The notes: generated by a model not told the origin, from the letters alone. A DNA stretch of 64,000 bases from Halodurantibacterium daqingensis (GCF_042666235.1 NZ_JBHTFQ010000009.1:1-64000), one strand, 5' to 3'. Shown: positions 51,797 through 61,461, counted from the first letter of the stretch. A program made the numbers and translations.

Positions 51797-53212
51797 ATGC
51801 CCGTGTTGAACCCGGCCGATGATGCATTTCTCGAGGCGCTGTCGGCCCGGCTGCCTGACGACACGCTGCGTCCGGCCGAGCCGCGCTACCTCGAGGAACC
51901 GAGGGGCCGCTACAGGGTCCAGACAGGGGTCGTGGCGCTGCCGCGGTCGACTGCGGATGTGGCGGCCATCATCCGTGCCGCAGCTGATGCCCGGGTCGGC
52001 ATCGTTCCCTATGGCGGCGGCACCGGGCTTGTGGGTGGTCAGGTTGCGATCACCGGTCGTCCCCTGATCCTTTCGCTTGAACGGATGCGGGCGGTGCGCG
52101 CGATCCACGCCGAGGAAAACGTCCTGATCTGCGAAGCAGGTGCCACCCTGGCCGAGGTTCAGGCCGCGGCGGAAGAGGCAGAAAGGTTGTTTCCACTGTC
52201 GCTCGCGTCCGAAGGCACCGCCCGGATCGGCGGGATCCTTGCGACCAATGCCGGCGGGGTCAATGTGCTGCGGTATGGCAATGCGCGCGATCTGTGTCTG
52301 GGGCTCGAGGTGGTGATGCCGGATGGCAGCATCTGGAACGGGCTGCGCCGCCTGCGCAAGGACAACACCGGCTATGACCTGCGCCATCTCATGATTGGCG
52401 CCGAGGGCACGCTGGGCGTCATCACGGCGGCCAGCCTGCGGCTGTTTCCCCGGCCAGCCGCGCGTGGGGCCGCCCTGATGGCCGTGCCCGATCCGGCTGC
52501 GGCGCTGGCGCTGCTGGCCATGGCCGGGGCCTCGGTCGGGGCGGGGCTTTCGGCGTTTGAGCTGATCCATCGTCAGGGGCCGGAGTTCCTGCGGGAAGTC
52601 ATGCCGGACATCCGCCAGCCCTTCGACGAGCCGCCGGAATGGATGGTGCTGATCGATCTGGGGCTGGGCCGCGGCCAGAACCCCGCCGCGGCACTGGAAG
52701 AGCTTTTTGCCGAGGCCTTCGAAGCCGGGTTGGTGACCGACGGCGTCGTTGCCCAGAACGAGGCGCAGCGCGCCGCTTTCTGGACCTTGCGCGAAGCCAT
52801 TCCTGAAGCGAACCGGCGCATCGGGGCCATCTCGAGCCACGATATCTCGCTTCCCTTGGGCGCGGTGCCCGACTTCCTGCAGCGGGCAGCTCCGGCCCTT
52901 TCGGAAATCGGCGATTTCCGCATCAACTGCTTTGGCCATCTGGGCGACGGGAACCTGCATTACAACGTCTTTCCGCAGCACGGCCGCAACCGCGCCAACC
53001 ACGAGGCTGAGCGGCCGGCAATCAAGCGCTGCGTGCATGATCTGGTCCACAGCCTGGGCGGTTCGGTCAGTGCCGAACACGGCATCGGCCGGCTCAAGGT
53101 CGAGGATCTGGAGCGCTATGGCGATCCGGTCAAGCTGAGGGCGATGCGCGCCATCAAGGCAGCACTTGATCCGGCCGGGATCATGAACCCCGGCGCGGTG
53201 TTGCGCGCCTAG
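51797..53212 (+). CDS. FAD-linked D-2-hydroxyacid dehydrogenase (GlcD/D2HGDH type)
   Basis: A 471-residue flavoprotein. The FAD-binding PCMH domain contains PYGGGTGLVGGQ near 70 and NAGGVNVLRYGN; the C-terminal FAD-oxidase domain ends with FGHLGDGNLHYNV, SVSAEHGIGRLK and PAGIMNPGAVL. It resembles D-2-hydroxyglutarate and D-lactate dehydrogenases; the substrate is not fixed by sequence. ATG 51797 with GAAGGAG upstream is chosen over GTG 51782. Last gene before the accessory stretch. Confidence 0.9.
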   Translation: MPVLNPADDAFLEALSARLPDDTLRPAEPRYLEEPRGRYRVQTGVVALPRSTADVAAIIRAAADARVGIVPYGGGTGLVGGQVAITGRPLILSLERMRAVRAIHAEENVLICEAGATLAEVQAAAEEAERLFPLSLASEGTARIGGILATNAGGVNVLRYGNARDLCLGLEVVMPDGSIWNGLRRLRKDNTGYDLRHLMIGAEGTLGVITAASLRLFPRPAARGAALMAVPDPAAALALLAMAGASVGAGLSAFELIHRQGPEFLREVMPDIRQPFDEPPEWMVLIDLGLGRGQNPAAALEELFAEAFEAGLVTDGVVAQNEAQRAAFWTLREAIPEANRRIGAISSHDISLPLGAVPDFLQRAAPALSEIGDFRINCFGHLGDGNLHYNVFPQHGRNRANHEAERPAIKRCVHDLVHSLGGSVSAEHGIGRLKVEDLERYGDPVKLRAMRAIKAALDPAGIMNPGAVLRA

Positions 53213-53427
53213 CCCCGGGCGTGGTTCCGTGTCCTCACGCCGAGCGGCACCCGTTTGCGTCTGGTTTCTGCACCCGTTTCAACGAACGTCAGCCGTTGGG
53301 CAGAGAACCCTTGTGTCGCTTTGAGCCCGCCGCGGTCTCCTGAACTTCGCGCAGGATCCGACACGGCAGCCCACATTCGTCCATCGACAACAGTTGAAGG
53401 TCGGAGAGAAGCGGACATTCATCCGCT
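53213..53427. other. Intergenic stretch at the left edge of the accessory island
   Basis: No gene seen in these 215 bases. The sequence is less G+C-rich than the flanks and has no clear promoter or hairpin. It probably belongs to the decayed material to its right. Confidence 0.4.
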
Positions 53428-53948
53428 ACGTTCGGATCAACTGCTGCGGGCATAGCTGCCGCCCATCAGACGACCCGAAGCCGCTGTCGACCAACAGTTC
53501 TTCGCATCCAGCAAGTTGCTGTCCCCCAAAGCAAGGGAAAGCGTCGCCTTGGCAATTTTCTCGGTCTGGCGGAGCCGCCCGAACGGGATGGTCTGCTGTA
53601 TCCAGGCTTCGGCACCGTCGTTGTTGCGGAGACAGGTCGCCATCGCGGCCTTGGTGGCGCTGCAGATGCACAGGTCGGGAAAGCCCCTCATACCTGCGCC
53701 AGACCTGGTCGGCGCGACGGAGCCACCTGCGGACATCAGGGGCAGCGCCTTCCGTACGGTGAAGACCATGCCTTTCACGTTAATGTCGAAAAGACGATCA
53801 AAACGGGCTTCGTCGATGTTTCCCAAGGCAGCCTGTCCGGGATTCCCGGTATTGGCAAAGGCCACGTCTATACGACCCTGATCATACAGGACGCTGGCCG
53901 GATTCGCGCCGATATCACCTTCGACGACCTCGTCCGTGTTGCGACGGC
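53428..53948 (-). pseudogene. Decayed short-chain dehydrogenase
   Basis: The middle of an SDR is readable: a GDIGANPASVLYDQGRIDVAFANTG segment, then RFDRLFDINVKGMVFTVRKALPLM. The active-site YxxxK has lost its tyrosine (CSATKAAM where relatives have YSATKAA). About 25-50 residues are missing before TIPFGRLRQTEKIAKATL. The C-terminal LLVDSGFG continues only in another frame (1-base shift), and the N-terminal nucleotide-binding motif cannot be found. It is a remnant, not a working gene. Confidence 0.8.
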
Positions 53949-54220
53949 AACCTCCCTTGCGGTCGAGCAGGACCGAACGTCACAATCCCGCATCGCGCAT
54001 CTCGTAGGGGGGTTGCAGATGGCATTGTCGTTCGTTCGCTAGATTCAACGCCTTTTCGGCGGAGGCACGGCACTGACGGACAAGACCTCGCGGCACTGAG
54101 AGGTCGATCATTTCGCCTGAACGGCCGCTTCCCGCGAACGAACCCTGCAGAGCAGGTTCTGGGTCCTGCACCGCCCTCCTGGCCAGGGTCGCGTGGCGAT
54201 CGACAGCCTTGTCCTGGATA
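53949..54220. other. Unrecognised piece between the SDR and IS remnants
   Basis: About 270 bases. The longest minus-strand frame (53980-54234, 84 codons) runs into the IS end and shows no motif I recognise. It may include the missing 5' end of the SDR gene or a second broken gene. Confidence 0.4.
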
Positions 54221-54229
54221 CCGTTGAAA
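54221..54229 (+). repeat. Left terminal inverted repeat of the IS
   Basis: CCGTTGAAA, followed inward by AAC. It matches the right end (55604-55612) over 9 bases and lies 54 bases beyond the transposase stop. Confidence 0.6.
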
Positions 54230-54283
54230 AACACGCTCCGCTTTCTCTTTCATTGATCGGGAAAGCTGAAGCGCTGCGCCTCT

Positions 54284-55530
54284 TCAGGCGATCTTTGGTG
54301 TCATCGGTATCAACTTGGCGGATTTCCGGAGTTTTAGACGGTTGCAGCTAGGGGGAACTCGTCCTTTGCGCCGTTTCGCGCGCGCAGTCGCAGCCGGTCG
54401 AGGCGCTGATCCGATTCAGGTGTGCAAACAGCATCTCGACCTTTTTCCTGGATTGGCTCGAGGCGATACAAGCATCGGACTTTGCAGATTGGCGGGCATG
54501 CTTTGCGCGTCCTCGTGCGGGTGGCGGGCGATCTTGCCGACGATGGCATCCGAAGTCGATTGGGCTTCAGGAAGCAGGCGGAGCAGTCATGCTCGCTGAC
54601 GAAAGATCGGTTCGTGCCGCGCTTGCAGGCGCCGGATCTTGGCTTGCGCATCTCGCGCCAGTATCGGGGAATGCCCCGTCGCCGCATTGGTCTTGTCGAA
54701 GACGGGAATGGACGGCGCGATCTCCTGTTCGGCGACCGGCATGCTGCCTGCTCAGGCCGTATCGGCGGATGCAGACGGAATGCCTCTTCGACGCGCACGA
54801 TCATCTCGCGGCCACACGCCACCATCGCCTTACGGACGGTGTATTCGGCGGTTTCGTAGCCGCCTCATCTTCCACATCCACGACGATTGCATGCTCTGGG
54901 TCGACAAGACCGTTGGTGCTGCAGGCAAGAAAGACCTGTCGCCGTTCGCGCCGGTGAAGCGGGCAGCAGGATCGTTCGGCGACAGGGTTTTGGGAGGGGC
55001 GCCGAACGGCCTGTCGTCAAGCCTATCACGATACTCCTGCGGCTCGGGTGACAGGATCACCGGCAGACCGATCTTCTGCCCGGACCTTCTTGCAGCGGCT
55101 GGCCTCGGCCTTGATCAGAAGCGCCCCGAACTGCTGCCGCCGACTTCGGTGACGCGGTGCGCCAGCACGCCCTCGAACACCTGCCGCAGCAGATCGCAGG
55201 CATGAAATGGGCCTTGGCGGTTCCTGGAAAAGGGCGAGTGCGGCATCGCATCGCCCAGACCGAGACGACAGGACCGCCGATAGGCCAGGTTCGGGCCTAT
55301 CTCTTCACGAAGGCGCCGGTCGGAACAGATGCCTTGGCAATAGCCGGGCAGCAGCATGCGGATCATCAACTCAGAACCAGCTGACGGCCCGCCCGTCGAG
55401 GAGCAGGTCGGCCCCAAAGGTGGACGCACGCGCGCGGGATCGACAAACCATGTTCATGGCCCGCAGCAGGTGATCAGGGGGCGCCATGGTCTCCAACGAG
55501 AACGCGCAAACTGCTGTCCTCGTGAAGCCT
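54284..55530 (-). pseudogene. IS1182-like (DDE) transposase, frameshifted
   Basis: Read from 55530 leftward, pieces in different frames follow the family in order: FSLETMAPPDHLLRAMN; then ELMIRMLLPGYCQGI, REEIGPNLAYRRSCRLGLG and HSPFSRNRQGPFH; then SPNDPAARFTGANG; then HDCSACFLKPN; then LDRLRLRARNGAKDEFPLAATV. After this a CAA-to-TAA stop and a 1-base loss precede the last family residues (NLRKSAKLIPM), and the frame closes at 54284. At least four frame changes rule out function. Confidence 0.85.
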
Positions 55531-55603
55531 GCCGTGGTCCCTCACGGCGCCATTTCCCTGCGCAGCGAAGTGAACCAGGGGCCGAGCGATCAGGCGACGG
55601 CGG

Positions 55604-55612
55604 TTTCAACGG
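55604..55612 (-). repeat. Right terminal inverted repeat of the IS
   Basis: TTTCAACGG on plus, the inverse of CCGTTGAAA at the left end. It lies upstream of the transposase 5' end, as expected. Confidence 0.55.
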
Positions 55613-55729
55613 AACCGGCTCAGAGCCGACCTTCAGTTCGGAAAAGCGCAGTGATCTCCACCACGACTGGAATGGCGACGTTTGGTGAGAGTTGGTGCTG
55701 AAAGGCGGTTTGGCGTGCATAAGCAACGA

Positions 55730-55759
55730 GGCCTTGGCCGCTGCGCAGGGGCCAAGGCC
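55730..55759 (-). terminator. Hairpin after the flavin reductase gene
   Basis: A perfect 10-bp stem, GGCCTTGGCC (55730-55739) with GGCCAAGGCC (55750-55759), and a 10-base loop. It starts 5 bases after the stop of the leftward flavin reductase gene. No strong T run. Confidence 0.6.
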
Positions 55760-55764
55760 GAGGG

Positions 55765-56370
55765 TCAGACGCCGGGGCGTTTCAGCGTGAAGGTTTCGCG
55801 CACCACGGTATAATCCTGATATCCGCAGCGCGCGAGCGCCTGAAAGCGGGTGATGTCGAACATGCCGTCGACCAGACAGTCGTCGCGCAGATGGACGCCA
55901 ACAACCTCGCCCAGGATCAACAGGTTCGAGGGGCCTTCGAGCGTCACGATCTGGGTCAGCCGGCATTCCAGCGCGGCGGGGGCCGAGGCGACGCGCGAAC
56001 AGGCGATGGTTTCACAAGGTGCGCGCGGAATATCGGCCAAGGCAAATTCATCCACCTCGCGGCCCCAGGGACCCGAGGTCATGTTCATCGCGTCACGGGC
56101 GGCGTATTCCACGATACTTGCGCAGAAGACGCCGGTTTCGATGATGTTTGCGATCGAATCCTTGCCCGTCTCGCGGTCGGGTTTTGCCCCCGTCGAGGCG
56201 AACATGACCTGGGGCGGGGTATAGGCGACGGCATTGAAGAACGAATAGGGCGCGAGGTTTTCCGAGCCGTCAGACCCGCGCGTCGAGATCCAGCCGATCG
56301 GGCGCGGCGCGACGATTGCATTGAACGGATTATGGGGCAGCCCGTGGCCGTTCTTGGGTTGGTAGAACAT
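55765..56370 (-). CDS. Flavin reductase family protein (FMN-binding)
   Basis: A 201-residue FMN-binding split-barrel protein. Visible are HGLPHNPFNAIVAPRPIGWISTRG, NLAPYSFFNAVAYTPPQVMFAS, the KDSIANIIETGVF helix and GEVVGVHLRDDCL. Family members reduce flavin for partner monooxygenases, but no partner gene is adjacent, so the role is open. It borders the accessory island but is intact, with composition like the core genome. Confidence 0.88.
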   Translation of the reverse strand: MFYQPKNGHGLPHNPFNAIVAPRPIGWISTRGSDGSENLAPYSFFNAVAYTPPQVMFASTGAKPDRETGKDSIANIIETGVFCASIVEYAARDAMNMTSGPWGREVDEFALADIPRAPCETIACSRVASAPAALECRLTQIVTLEGPSNLLILGEVVGVHLRDDCLVDGMFDITRFQALARCGYQDYTVVRETFTLKRPGV

Positions 56371-56466
56371 GAAATCTCCGGCAAGCTGTGGAAACCGCAG
56401 GGGTTTGCCCCAGACCTAAACGCGTGTTAGGGGCGTTTCCAGAAAAAACGGGCAGAGACGGGCGGC

Positions 56467-56982
56467 ATGTACCACCTCAGCGAAGAAACGGCCGAAGACG
56501 CCTGGGATGTCGAGGCGCTTTATGATCTCTGTTTCGCCCCGGGACGCGAGGCGCTGTCTTCCTACCGGTTGCGCGATGGCGTGCCGCGGATATCGCAACT
56601 CTGCCTGGCCTTGCGGGACGAGGATCAGGTGCTTGCCGCCGCGATCCGGTACTGGCCCGTGCGCGTTGGCGGGGCGCCCTGCCTGTTGCTGGGGCCGGTC
56701 GCGGTGCATCCGACCCGCCAGGGCGAGGGGCTTGGCGCGCTTCTGATCCACGAAAGCCTTGCCGAAGCGCGGCGGCTGGGATGGGAGCGGGTGCTGCTTG
56801 TGGGCGACGCGCCCTACTACCGCCGCTTCGGCTTTGTGCGGCGCGAGGGCGTGCTCATGCCGCCGCCCACCAACCCCGAGCGGGTTCTGGGTTTCGAGCT
56901 TGTCTCGGGCGCCTGGGCGGGCGTTCAGGGACCGGTCACGCGCGGTGATGGAGTGGCCGGGCCTGACGGGCGCCCGGCCTGA
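56467..56982 (+). CDS. GNAT N-acetyltransferase
   Basis: A 171-residue GNAT protein resembling the YhbS group: GPVAVHPTRQGEGLGALLIHESLAEARRLGWERVLLVGDAPYYRRFGF holds the acetyl-CoA loop and the characteristic GDxxYYxRFGF element. Substrate unknown. It lies in the opposite direction to its neighbours; about 200 bases without a gene separate its end from that of ptsP. Confidence 0.87.
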   Translation: MYHLSEETAEDAWDVEALYDLCFAPGREALSSYRLRDGVPRISQLCLALRDEDQVLAAAIRYWPVRVGGAPCLLLGPVAVHPTRQGEGLGALLIHESLAEARRLGWERVLLVGDAPYYRRFGFVRREGVLMPPPTNPERVLGFELVSGAWAGVQGPVTRGDGVAGPDGRPA

Positions 56983-57189
56983 GCGAACGGGACGGCGCAG
57001 GCCAGCCAAGCCTCTGCCTCGGCCCTGAACCGGTATCATTGACATCGGCTGGTCTGCCGGGGCGAGGCGGCTGCGTGTGGCACGGGTTCTTGCCCATTGC
57101 GAAGCTCTGGACGCCTTCCGGGCGACGGGCTGGGCGCGAACGGCCTCTTTCCCGGCCGGCTGGGCTGGAGCGCGCTGCCGGTGGAGGCT

Positions 57190-59433
57190 TCAGCCTTGGG
57201 TCGTCAGCCAGTCCATGACGGCGCTGCGGACGCTTTGCGCGCCTGCCTCGCGCGCGGCGTCGATGACGGATCGGGCCTCGCCCAGATCAACGCGGCGCAG
57301 CAGATGCTTCACCGGGCCGATCGAAGCCGGCCGCATGGAAAGGGTGCGCAGGCCCATTGCGGCGATGCAAAGCGCCTCGATGGGGCGGCCGGCGTCCTCG
57401 CCACAGAAGGAGAGCGGCGTCCCGGTTTCCCCGCAGCGGCGCACGATCTGTTCGATCAGACCGAGGAAGCTGACATTGAGCGTGTCATAACGGCGGCGCA
57501 CCCGTTCGTTTTCCCGATCCGCAGCAAAGAAGAACTGCTTGAGGTCATTACCGCCGATGGAAACGAAATCGGCCAGTTCGAAGAACTTGCGCGGTGCAAA
57601 GGCAAGGCTGGGCGTTTCAAGCATCGCGCCCACTTCGATCTTGCTGGGAAGGGTGTGACCCAGCCGGCCCTCGGTATCCAGCGCCCGCATGAGATGGTCG
57701 CGGGCCTGGGTGTATTCCTCGAGCTGCGCCACGAAGGGGAACATCACCGTCAGGGGGCGGCCGTTCGCGGCGCGGATCAGCGCTTGCAATTGCATCCGCA
57801 TGACGCCGGGCTTGTCGAGCCCCAGCCGGATCGCCCGCCAGCCCATCGCCGGGTTCGGTTCGTCCTGCGGCTTCATGTAGGGCAGGACCTTGTCCGACCC
57901 GATATCAAGGGTGCGGAACGCGACCCGGCGGCCCTTCGCGGCGTCAAGCACGCGCGCGTAAAGCGCCGCAAGCTCGCCCCGTTTTGGCACCTGGTTGCGG
58001 ATCAGAAACTGCAACTCGGTCCGGAAGAGGCCCACGCCCTCGGCCCCCGAGCCTTCCAGCGAGGGCAGATCGGCCATCAGCCCCGCGTTCATGTGGAGGC
58101 TGATTGTCGTGCCGCAGCGCGCCTGCGCCGGCAGGTTGCGCAGCGAGGCATAGCGTTCCTGCGCCTTGGCCTGCATGGCGATCTTGTCGCGAAAGGCGTT
58201 GGCGACGCTTTCCTCGGGGCGCAGATGAACAAAACCCTGGTCGCCATCGACAAGGATGTGGTCGCCGTTCAGGGCTTCGGTGGTGATGCGTTCGGCATGG
58301 ATGACGAGTGGAATGGCCAAGGCCCGTGCCACGATCGCCGCATGCGAGCCGACCGAGCCTTCCTCGAGCACGATTGCCTTCAGGCTTCGGCCATAATCCA
58401 GAAGTTCGGCGGGGCCGATGTTGCGCGCCACAAGAACCGGGCTGGCAGGAAGCTCGGCCCCCGTTTCGCGGCCCTGCCCCGTCAGAATGCGCAGCAGACG
58501 GTTCGACAGATCGTCCAGATCGTGCAGGCGATCGCGCAGATAGGCATCTGCCGATTGCTGCAACCGTGCGCGGGCGGCCGACTGCTCCTTTTCGACAGCG
58601 GCTTCGGCTGACAGGCCGCGGCCGATGTCTTCCTCCATCCGCCGCATCCAGCCGCGCGAATGGGCGAACATGCGGTAGGTCTGCAGGATTTCGATCTGGT
58701 CCTTGTCGGTCGCTGCAGCGCGGCTCAGCATGTCGTCCACCGAAACGCGCAGCCGCTCGACCGCGCTGCGCAGCCGTTCGACTTCGGCCTTGGGATCGTC
58801 GGCCACCATGTTGGTGACGACGACGCGGGGTTCGTGCAGCCAGACGTTGCCCTCGGCCGCGCCTTCCTGGCCGGTTGCGCCCCGGAACATCACCGGATGC
58901 TGATGCGGGGCGGCAAGGGCCTCGCCTTCGCCGATGAAGGCGCCCAGCTCCGTCATCTCGGCCAGAACCATCGCCACGACTTCGAGGCCATAGACCTCGT
59001 CATCGGAAAACTGGCGCGCCTCCTTGGACTGGACCACCAGCACGCCCAGGCTTTCGCCAAGCCGCTGGATCGGTACGCCCAGGAACGACGAGAACACTTC
59101 TTCCCCGGTTTCGGGCATGAAGCGGAAGCCGCGTTCCTGCGGGGCGTTGCCGGTGTTGACGGGTGTGCCTGTTCGCGCGACCCGCCCCACAAGGCCTTCG
59201 CCCAGCCGCAGCCGCGTCTTGTGGACGGCCTCTGGGTTCAACCCCTCGGTCGCGCAAAGCTCCAGCGTGTCGGCGTCCCGAAACAGATAGATCGAACAGA
59301 CCTCGGTCCGCATCGAATCGGCGATCAGATGCGTGATCCGGTCAAGCCTTTCCTGGCCGGCGCCGGCTTCGGCAAGCGTGTCGCGCAGGCGCCGCAGCAG
59401 CTTGCGGCTTTCGGTTTCGGTGCGTTCGGGCAT
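57190..59433 (-). CDS. ptsP: PEP-protein phosphotransferase of the nitrogen PTS (EI-Ntr)
   Basis: A 747-residue enzyme I paralogue: an N-terminal GAF domain (about 1-165), the EI N-terminal region, the phospho-accepting His364 in GSVGSHAAIVARA, and the PEP-utilising TIM barrel with GLFRTELQFL, MFPFV and FSIGGNDL-type FVSIGGNDLKQF near the C-terminus. It starts the regulatory NPr/EIIA-Ntr phosphorelay, with the GAF domain as a sensor input. It follows lysC by 12 bases, a pairing conserved in alphaproteobacteria. Confidence 0.96.
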   Translation of the reverse strand: MPERTETESRKLLRRLRDTLAEAGAGQERLDRITHLIADSMRTEVCSIYLFRDADTLELCATEGLNPEAVHKTRLRLGEGLVGRVARTGTPVNTGNAPQERGFRFMPETGEEVFSSFLGVPIQRLGESLGVLVVQSKEARQFSDDEVYGLEVVAMVLAEMTELGAFIGEGEALAAPHQHPVMFRGATGQEGAAEGNVWLHEPRVVVTNMVADDPKAEVERLRSAVERLRVSVDDMLSRAAATDKDQIEILQTYRMFAHSRGWMRRMEEDIGRGLSAEAAVEKEQSAARARLQQSADAYLRDRLHDLDDLSNRLLRILTGQGRETGAELPASPVLVARNIGPAELLDYGRSLKAIVLEEGSVGSHAAIVARALAIPLVIHAERITTEALNGDHILVDGDQGFVHLRPEESVANAFRDKIAMQAKAQERYASLRNLPAQARCGTTISLHMNAGLMADLPSLEGSGAEGVGLFRTELQFLIRNQVPKRGELAALYARVLDAAKGRRVAFRTLDIGSDKVLPYMKPQDEPNPAMGWRAIRLGLDKPGVMRMQLQALIRAANGRPLTVMFPFVAQLEEYTQARDHLMRALDTEGRLGHTLPSKIEVGAMLETPSLAFAPRKFFELADFVSIGGNDLKQFFFAADRENERVRRRYDTLNVSFLGLIEQIVRRCGETGTPLSFCGEDAGRPIEALCIAAMGLRTLSMRPASIGPVKHLLRRVDLGEARSVIDAAREAGAQSVRSAVMDWLTTQG

Positions 59434-59445
59434 AGCCCCCCGGCT

Positions 59446-60705
59446 TCAGCTTGCCTTGTCCAGTTCGAAGGCATCATGAAGTGCCTGAACTGCAAGTTCC
59501 ATATATTTCCTGTCGATCAGCACGGAAATCTTGATTTCCGAGGTCGTGATGACCTTGATGTTGACCCCTTCTGAGGCGAGCGCCTTGAACATCTTTGCCG
59601 CGACCCCGGCATGGCTGCGCATCCCGATCCCCACGACCGAGACTTTGGCGACCTCGGTGTCGATGACCAGTTCATCATACTTGATGTCGCCGCGGGCCCG
59701 GGCATCAGCCATCGCCTTTTCGGCGCGCTTCACCTGATCGACGGGGCAGGAAAAGGTCATGTCGGTCACGCCGCCCTTGTAATCGCGGAAGTTCTCCTCC
59801 GAGATGTTCTGGACGATCATGTCCACGTTCACGCCCGCGTCGGCAAGCGGGCCGAAGATCGCCGCGGCGATGCCGGGGCGGTCCTCGACCGTGACAAGGG
59901 TCATTTTCGCTTCATCGCGGGAAAAGGCGATGCCCGCTACGGCCTTCGATTCCATGATATCCTCCTCGTCGCAGACAAGCGTGCCGGATGTTTCGTCGCA
60001 TTCCTCGAAGCTGGAGAGCACCCGCAGCTTTACCTTGTAGCGCATGGCCAGTTCGACCGAACGGGTCTGGAGCACCTTGGCCCCCAGGCTCGCCAGTTCC
60101 AGCATCTCCTCGAAGGCGATGCGGTCCAGCTTGCGGGCCTTCGACGTGATGCGCGGATCGGTGGTATAGACGCCATCGACATCGGTGTAGATGTCGCAGC
60201 GTTCCGCGCCAAAGGCGGCGGCAAAGGCCACGGCCGTCGTATCCGAACCGCCCCGCCCCAGCGTGGTGATGCGCCCTTCGGAGGAAACGCCTTGGAAACC
60301 GGCGACAACGGCGACCTTCATGCCTTCGGCGAACTTCTGATCGATATTCGTGCGCGGGATGTCGATGAAGCGGGCCGCGCCATGGGCGCTTGTGGTCAGG
60401 ATCGGCACCTGCCATCCCTGCCAGCTGCGGGCCGGCACGTCCATTTCCTGCAAGGTCAGCGCCATGAGCCCGGCCGTGACATTCTCGCCCGACGAAACGA
60501 CGGCGTCATATTCACGCGCGTCGTAAAGCGGCGATGTTTCGTTGACCCAGCCCACCAGCTCGTTCGTCTTGCCGGACATGGCAGAGACGATGACGATCAC
60601 GTCATAGCCGCGTTCCACCTCGCGCCGGACCTTGAGCGCGGCGTTCCTGATACGGTCAAGATTGGCAACCGAAGTGCCGCCGAATTTCATCACCAGTACC
60701 GGCAT
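59446..60705 (-). CDS. lysC: Aspartate kinase
   Basis: A 419-residue aspartokinase, first enzyme for lysine, threonine and methionine. The substrate motif is MKFGGTSVANL; TTLGRGGSDTTAV and DIYTDVDGVYTTDPR complete the kinase domain. Two C-terminal ACT domains (VTVEDRPGIAA and VVGIGMRSHAGVAA) give feedback control. ATG 60705 is chosen because CGGAGG lies 6 bases before it; ATG 60711 would abut it. ptsP follows at once. Confidence 0.96.
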   Translation of the reverse strand: MPVLVMKFGGTSVANLDRIRNAALKVRREVERGYDVIVIVSAMSGKTNELVGWVNETSPLYDAREYDAVVSSGENVTAGLMALTLQEMDVPARSWQGWQVPILTTSAHGAARFIDIPRTNIDQKFAEGMKVAVVAGFQGVSSEGRITTLGRGGSDTTAVAFAAAFGAERCDIYTDVDGVYTTDPRITSKARKLDRIAFEEMLELASLGAKVLQTRSVELAMRYKVKLRVLSSFEECDETSGTLVCDEEDIMESKAVAGIAFSRDEAKMTLVTVEDRPGIAAAIFGPLADAGVNVDMIVQNISEENFRDYKGGVTDMTFSCPVDQVKRAEKAMADARARGDIKYDELVIDTEVAKVSVVGIGMRSHAGVAAKMFKALASEGVNIKVITTSEIKISVLIDRKYMELAVQALHDAFELDKAS

Positions 60706-60804
60706 GGGCATCCTCCGAGCTGCCAGCAAAATCGTGCGCTTCCTACGGTATGCACGACTGCCTTGCAAGCGCGCCGAAGGGGGTGGCCCAGCGCGGCAAG
60801 GCGA

Positions 60805-61458
60805 TCAGAAGGGGATGTCCGGTCCGTCGTGTGAACGGAAACAGCCGCTGGTGGCCAGGTCCAGGTCCGCAAAGCGTGCGGCCAGGCCTTGGGCCGAACG
60901 TTCCGGGTCAATCTCTGCGCCCGCGCCGCCCATGTCGGTTCGCACCCAACCGGGATGATAGACCCCCACGGCGATGCCCTCGGGCCGCAGGTCATGGGCA
61001 AGGTTGCGGCCAAGATTGAGAACTGCGGCCTTGGTCGCGCGATAGAGGTAGGATCCCCCCGGCGCGCGGCTGTGCGATCCCATCGCCGAGCCGATGATCG
61101 CGATCCGCCCCGGACCCCGCCGCAGGTTCGGCAGCAGCGCCTGAACGGTCTGGAAGACGCCCGTCACATTTGTGGCAAAGGCGTCCTGCCAGGCGGCGGC
61201 GTCATGGGGCTGATCCAGGCTGCGGCCTGCTTGCGGAAAGATCCCGGCGTTGCAGACCAGAAGGTCGATGGGCTGGCCTGCCAGTTCGGCAGCCATCGCG
61301 GCATGGTCCGCTTCCGCGCGCACATCAAGGCGGATCCAGCGGCCCGGCGCAGGGGGTGTGCCACGGCAGGTTCCGATCACTTCAGCCCCTGCATTCCGAT
61401 AGGCCTCCAGCAAGGCGCGGCCGATTCCCCGCCCCGCGCCGGTGATCAGGATCGTCAT
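60805..61458 (-). CDS. Short-chain dehydrogenase/reductase
   Basis: A 217-residue SDR with GAGRGIGRA for nucleotide binding, CNAGIF, the catalytic Ser in IIGSAMGS and YRATKAAVLNL carrying the YxxxK tyrosine and lysine. It is short and ends without the usual long substrate loop, so it belongs with compact carbonyl-reductase-like members. Substrate unknown. It starts 3 bases after the DUF1178 stop, so the two are one transcript. Confidence 0.9.
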   Translation of the reverse strand: MTILITGAGRGIGRALLEAYRNAGAEVIGTCRGTPPAPGRWIRLDVRAEADHAAMAAELAGQPIDLLVCNAGIFPQAGRSLDQPHDAAAWQDAFATNVTGVFQTVQALLPNLRRGPGRIAIIGSAMGSHSRAPGGSYLYRATKAAVLNLGRNLAHDLRPEGIAVGVYHPGWVRTDMGGAGAEIDPERSAQGLAARFADLDLATSGCFRSHDGPDIPF

Positions 61459-61461
61459 CGC

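Larger units (their letters stand above)
54221..55612 (-). mobile_element. Decayed IS1182-like insertion sequence
   Basis: About 1.39 kb bounded by 9-bp terminal inverted repeats (CCGTTGAAA at 54221-54229, TTTCAACGG at 55604-55612). The left end reads CCGTTGAAAAAC, resembling ends of this family. Inside is one transposase pseudogene on the minus strand, broken by frameshifts and a stop. No target-site duplication is visible. It interrupts or abuts the decayed SDR region. Confidence 0.75.

Noticed and set aside
54315..55205. Several plus-strand frames of 90-190 codons in the island
   Set aside because: They lie opposite the transposase remnant and have no family match. The minus-strand pieces explain the sequence.
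54211..55622. Target-site duplication around the IS
   Set aside because: The bases directly outside the two inverted repeats (GATA and AACC) do not match.
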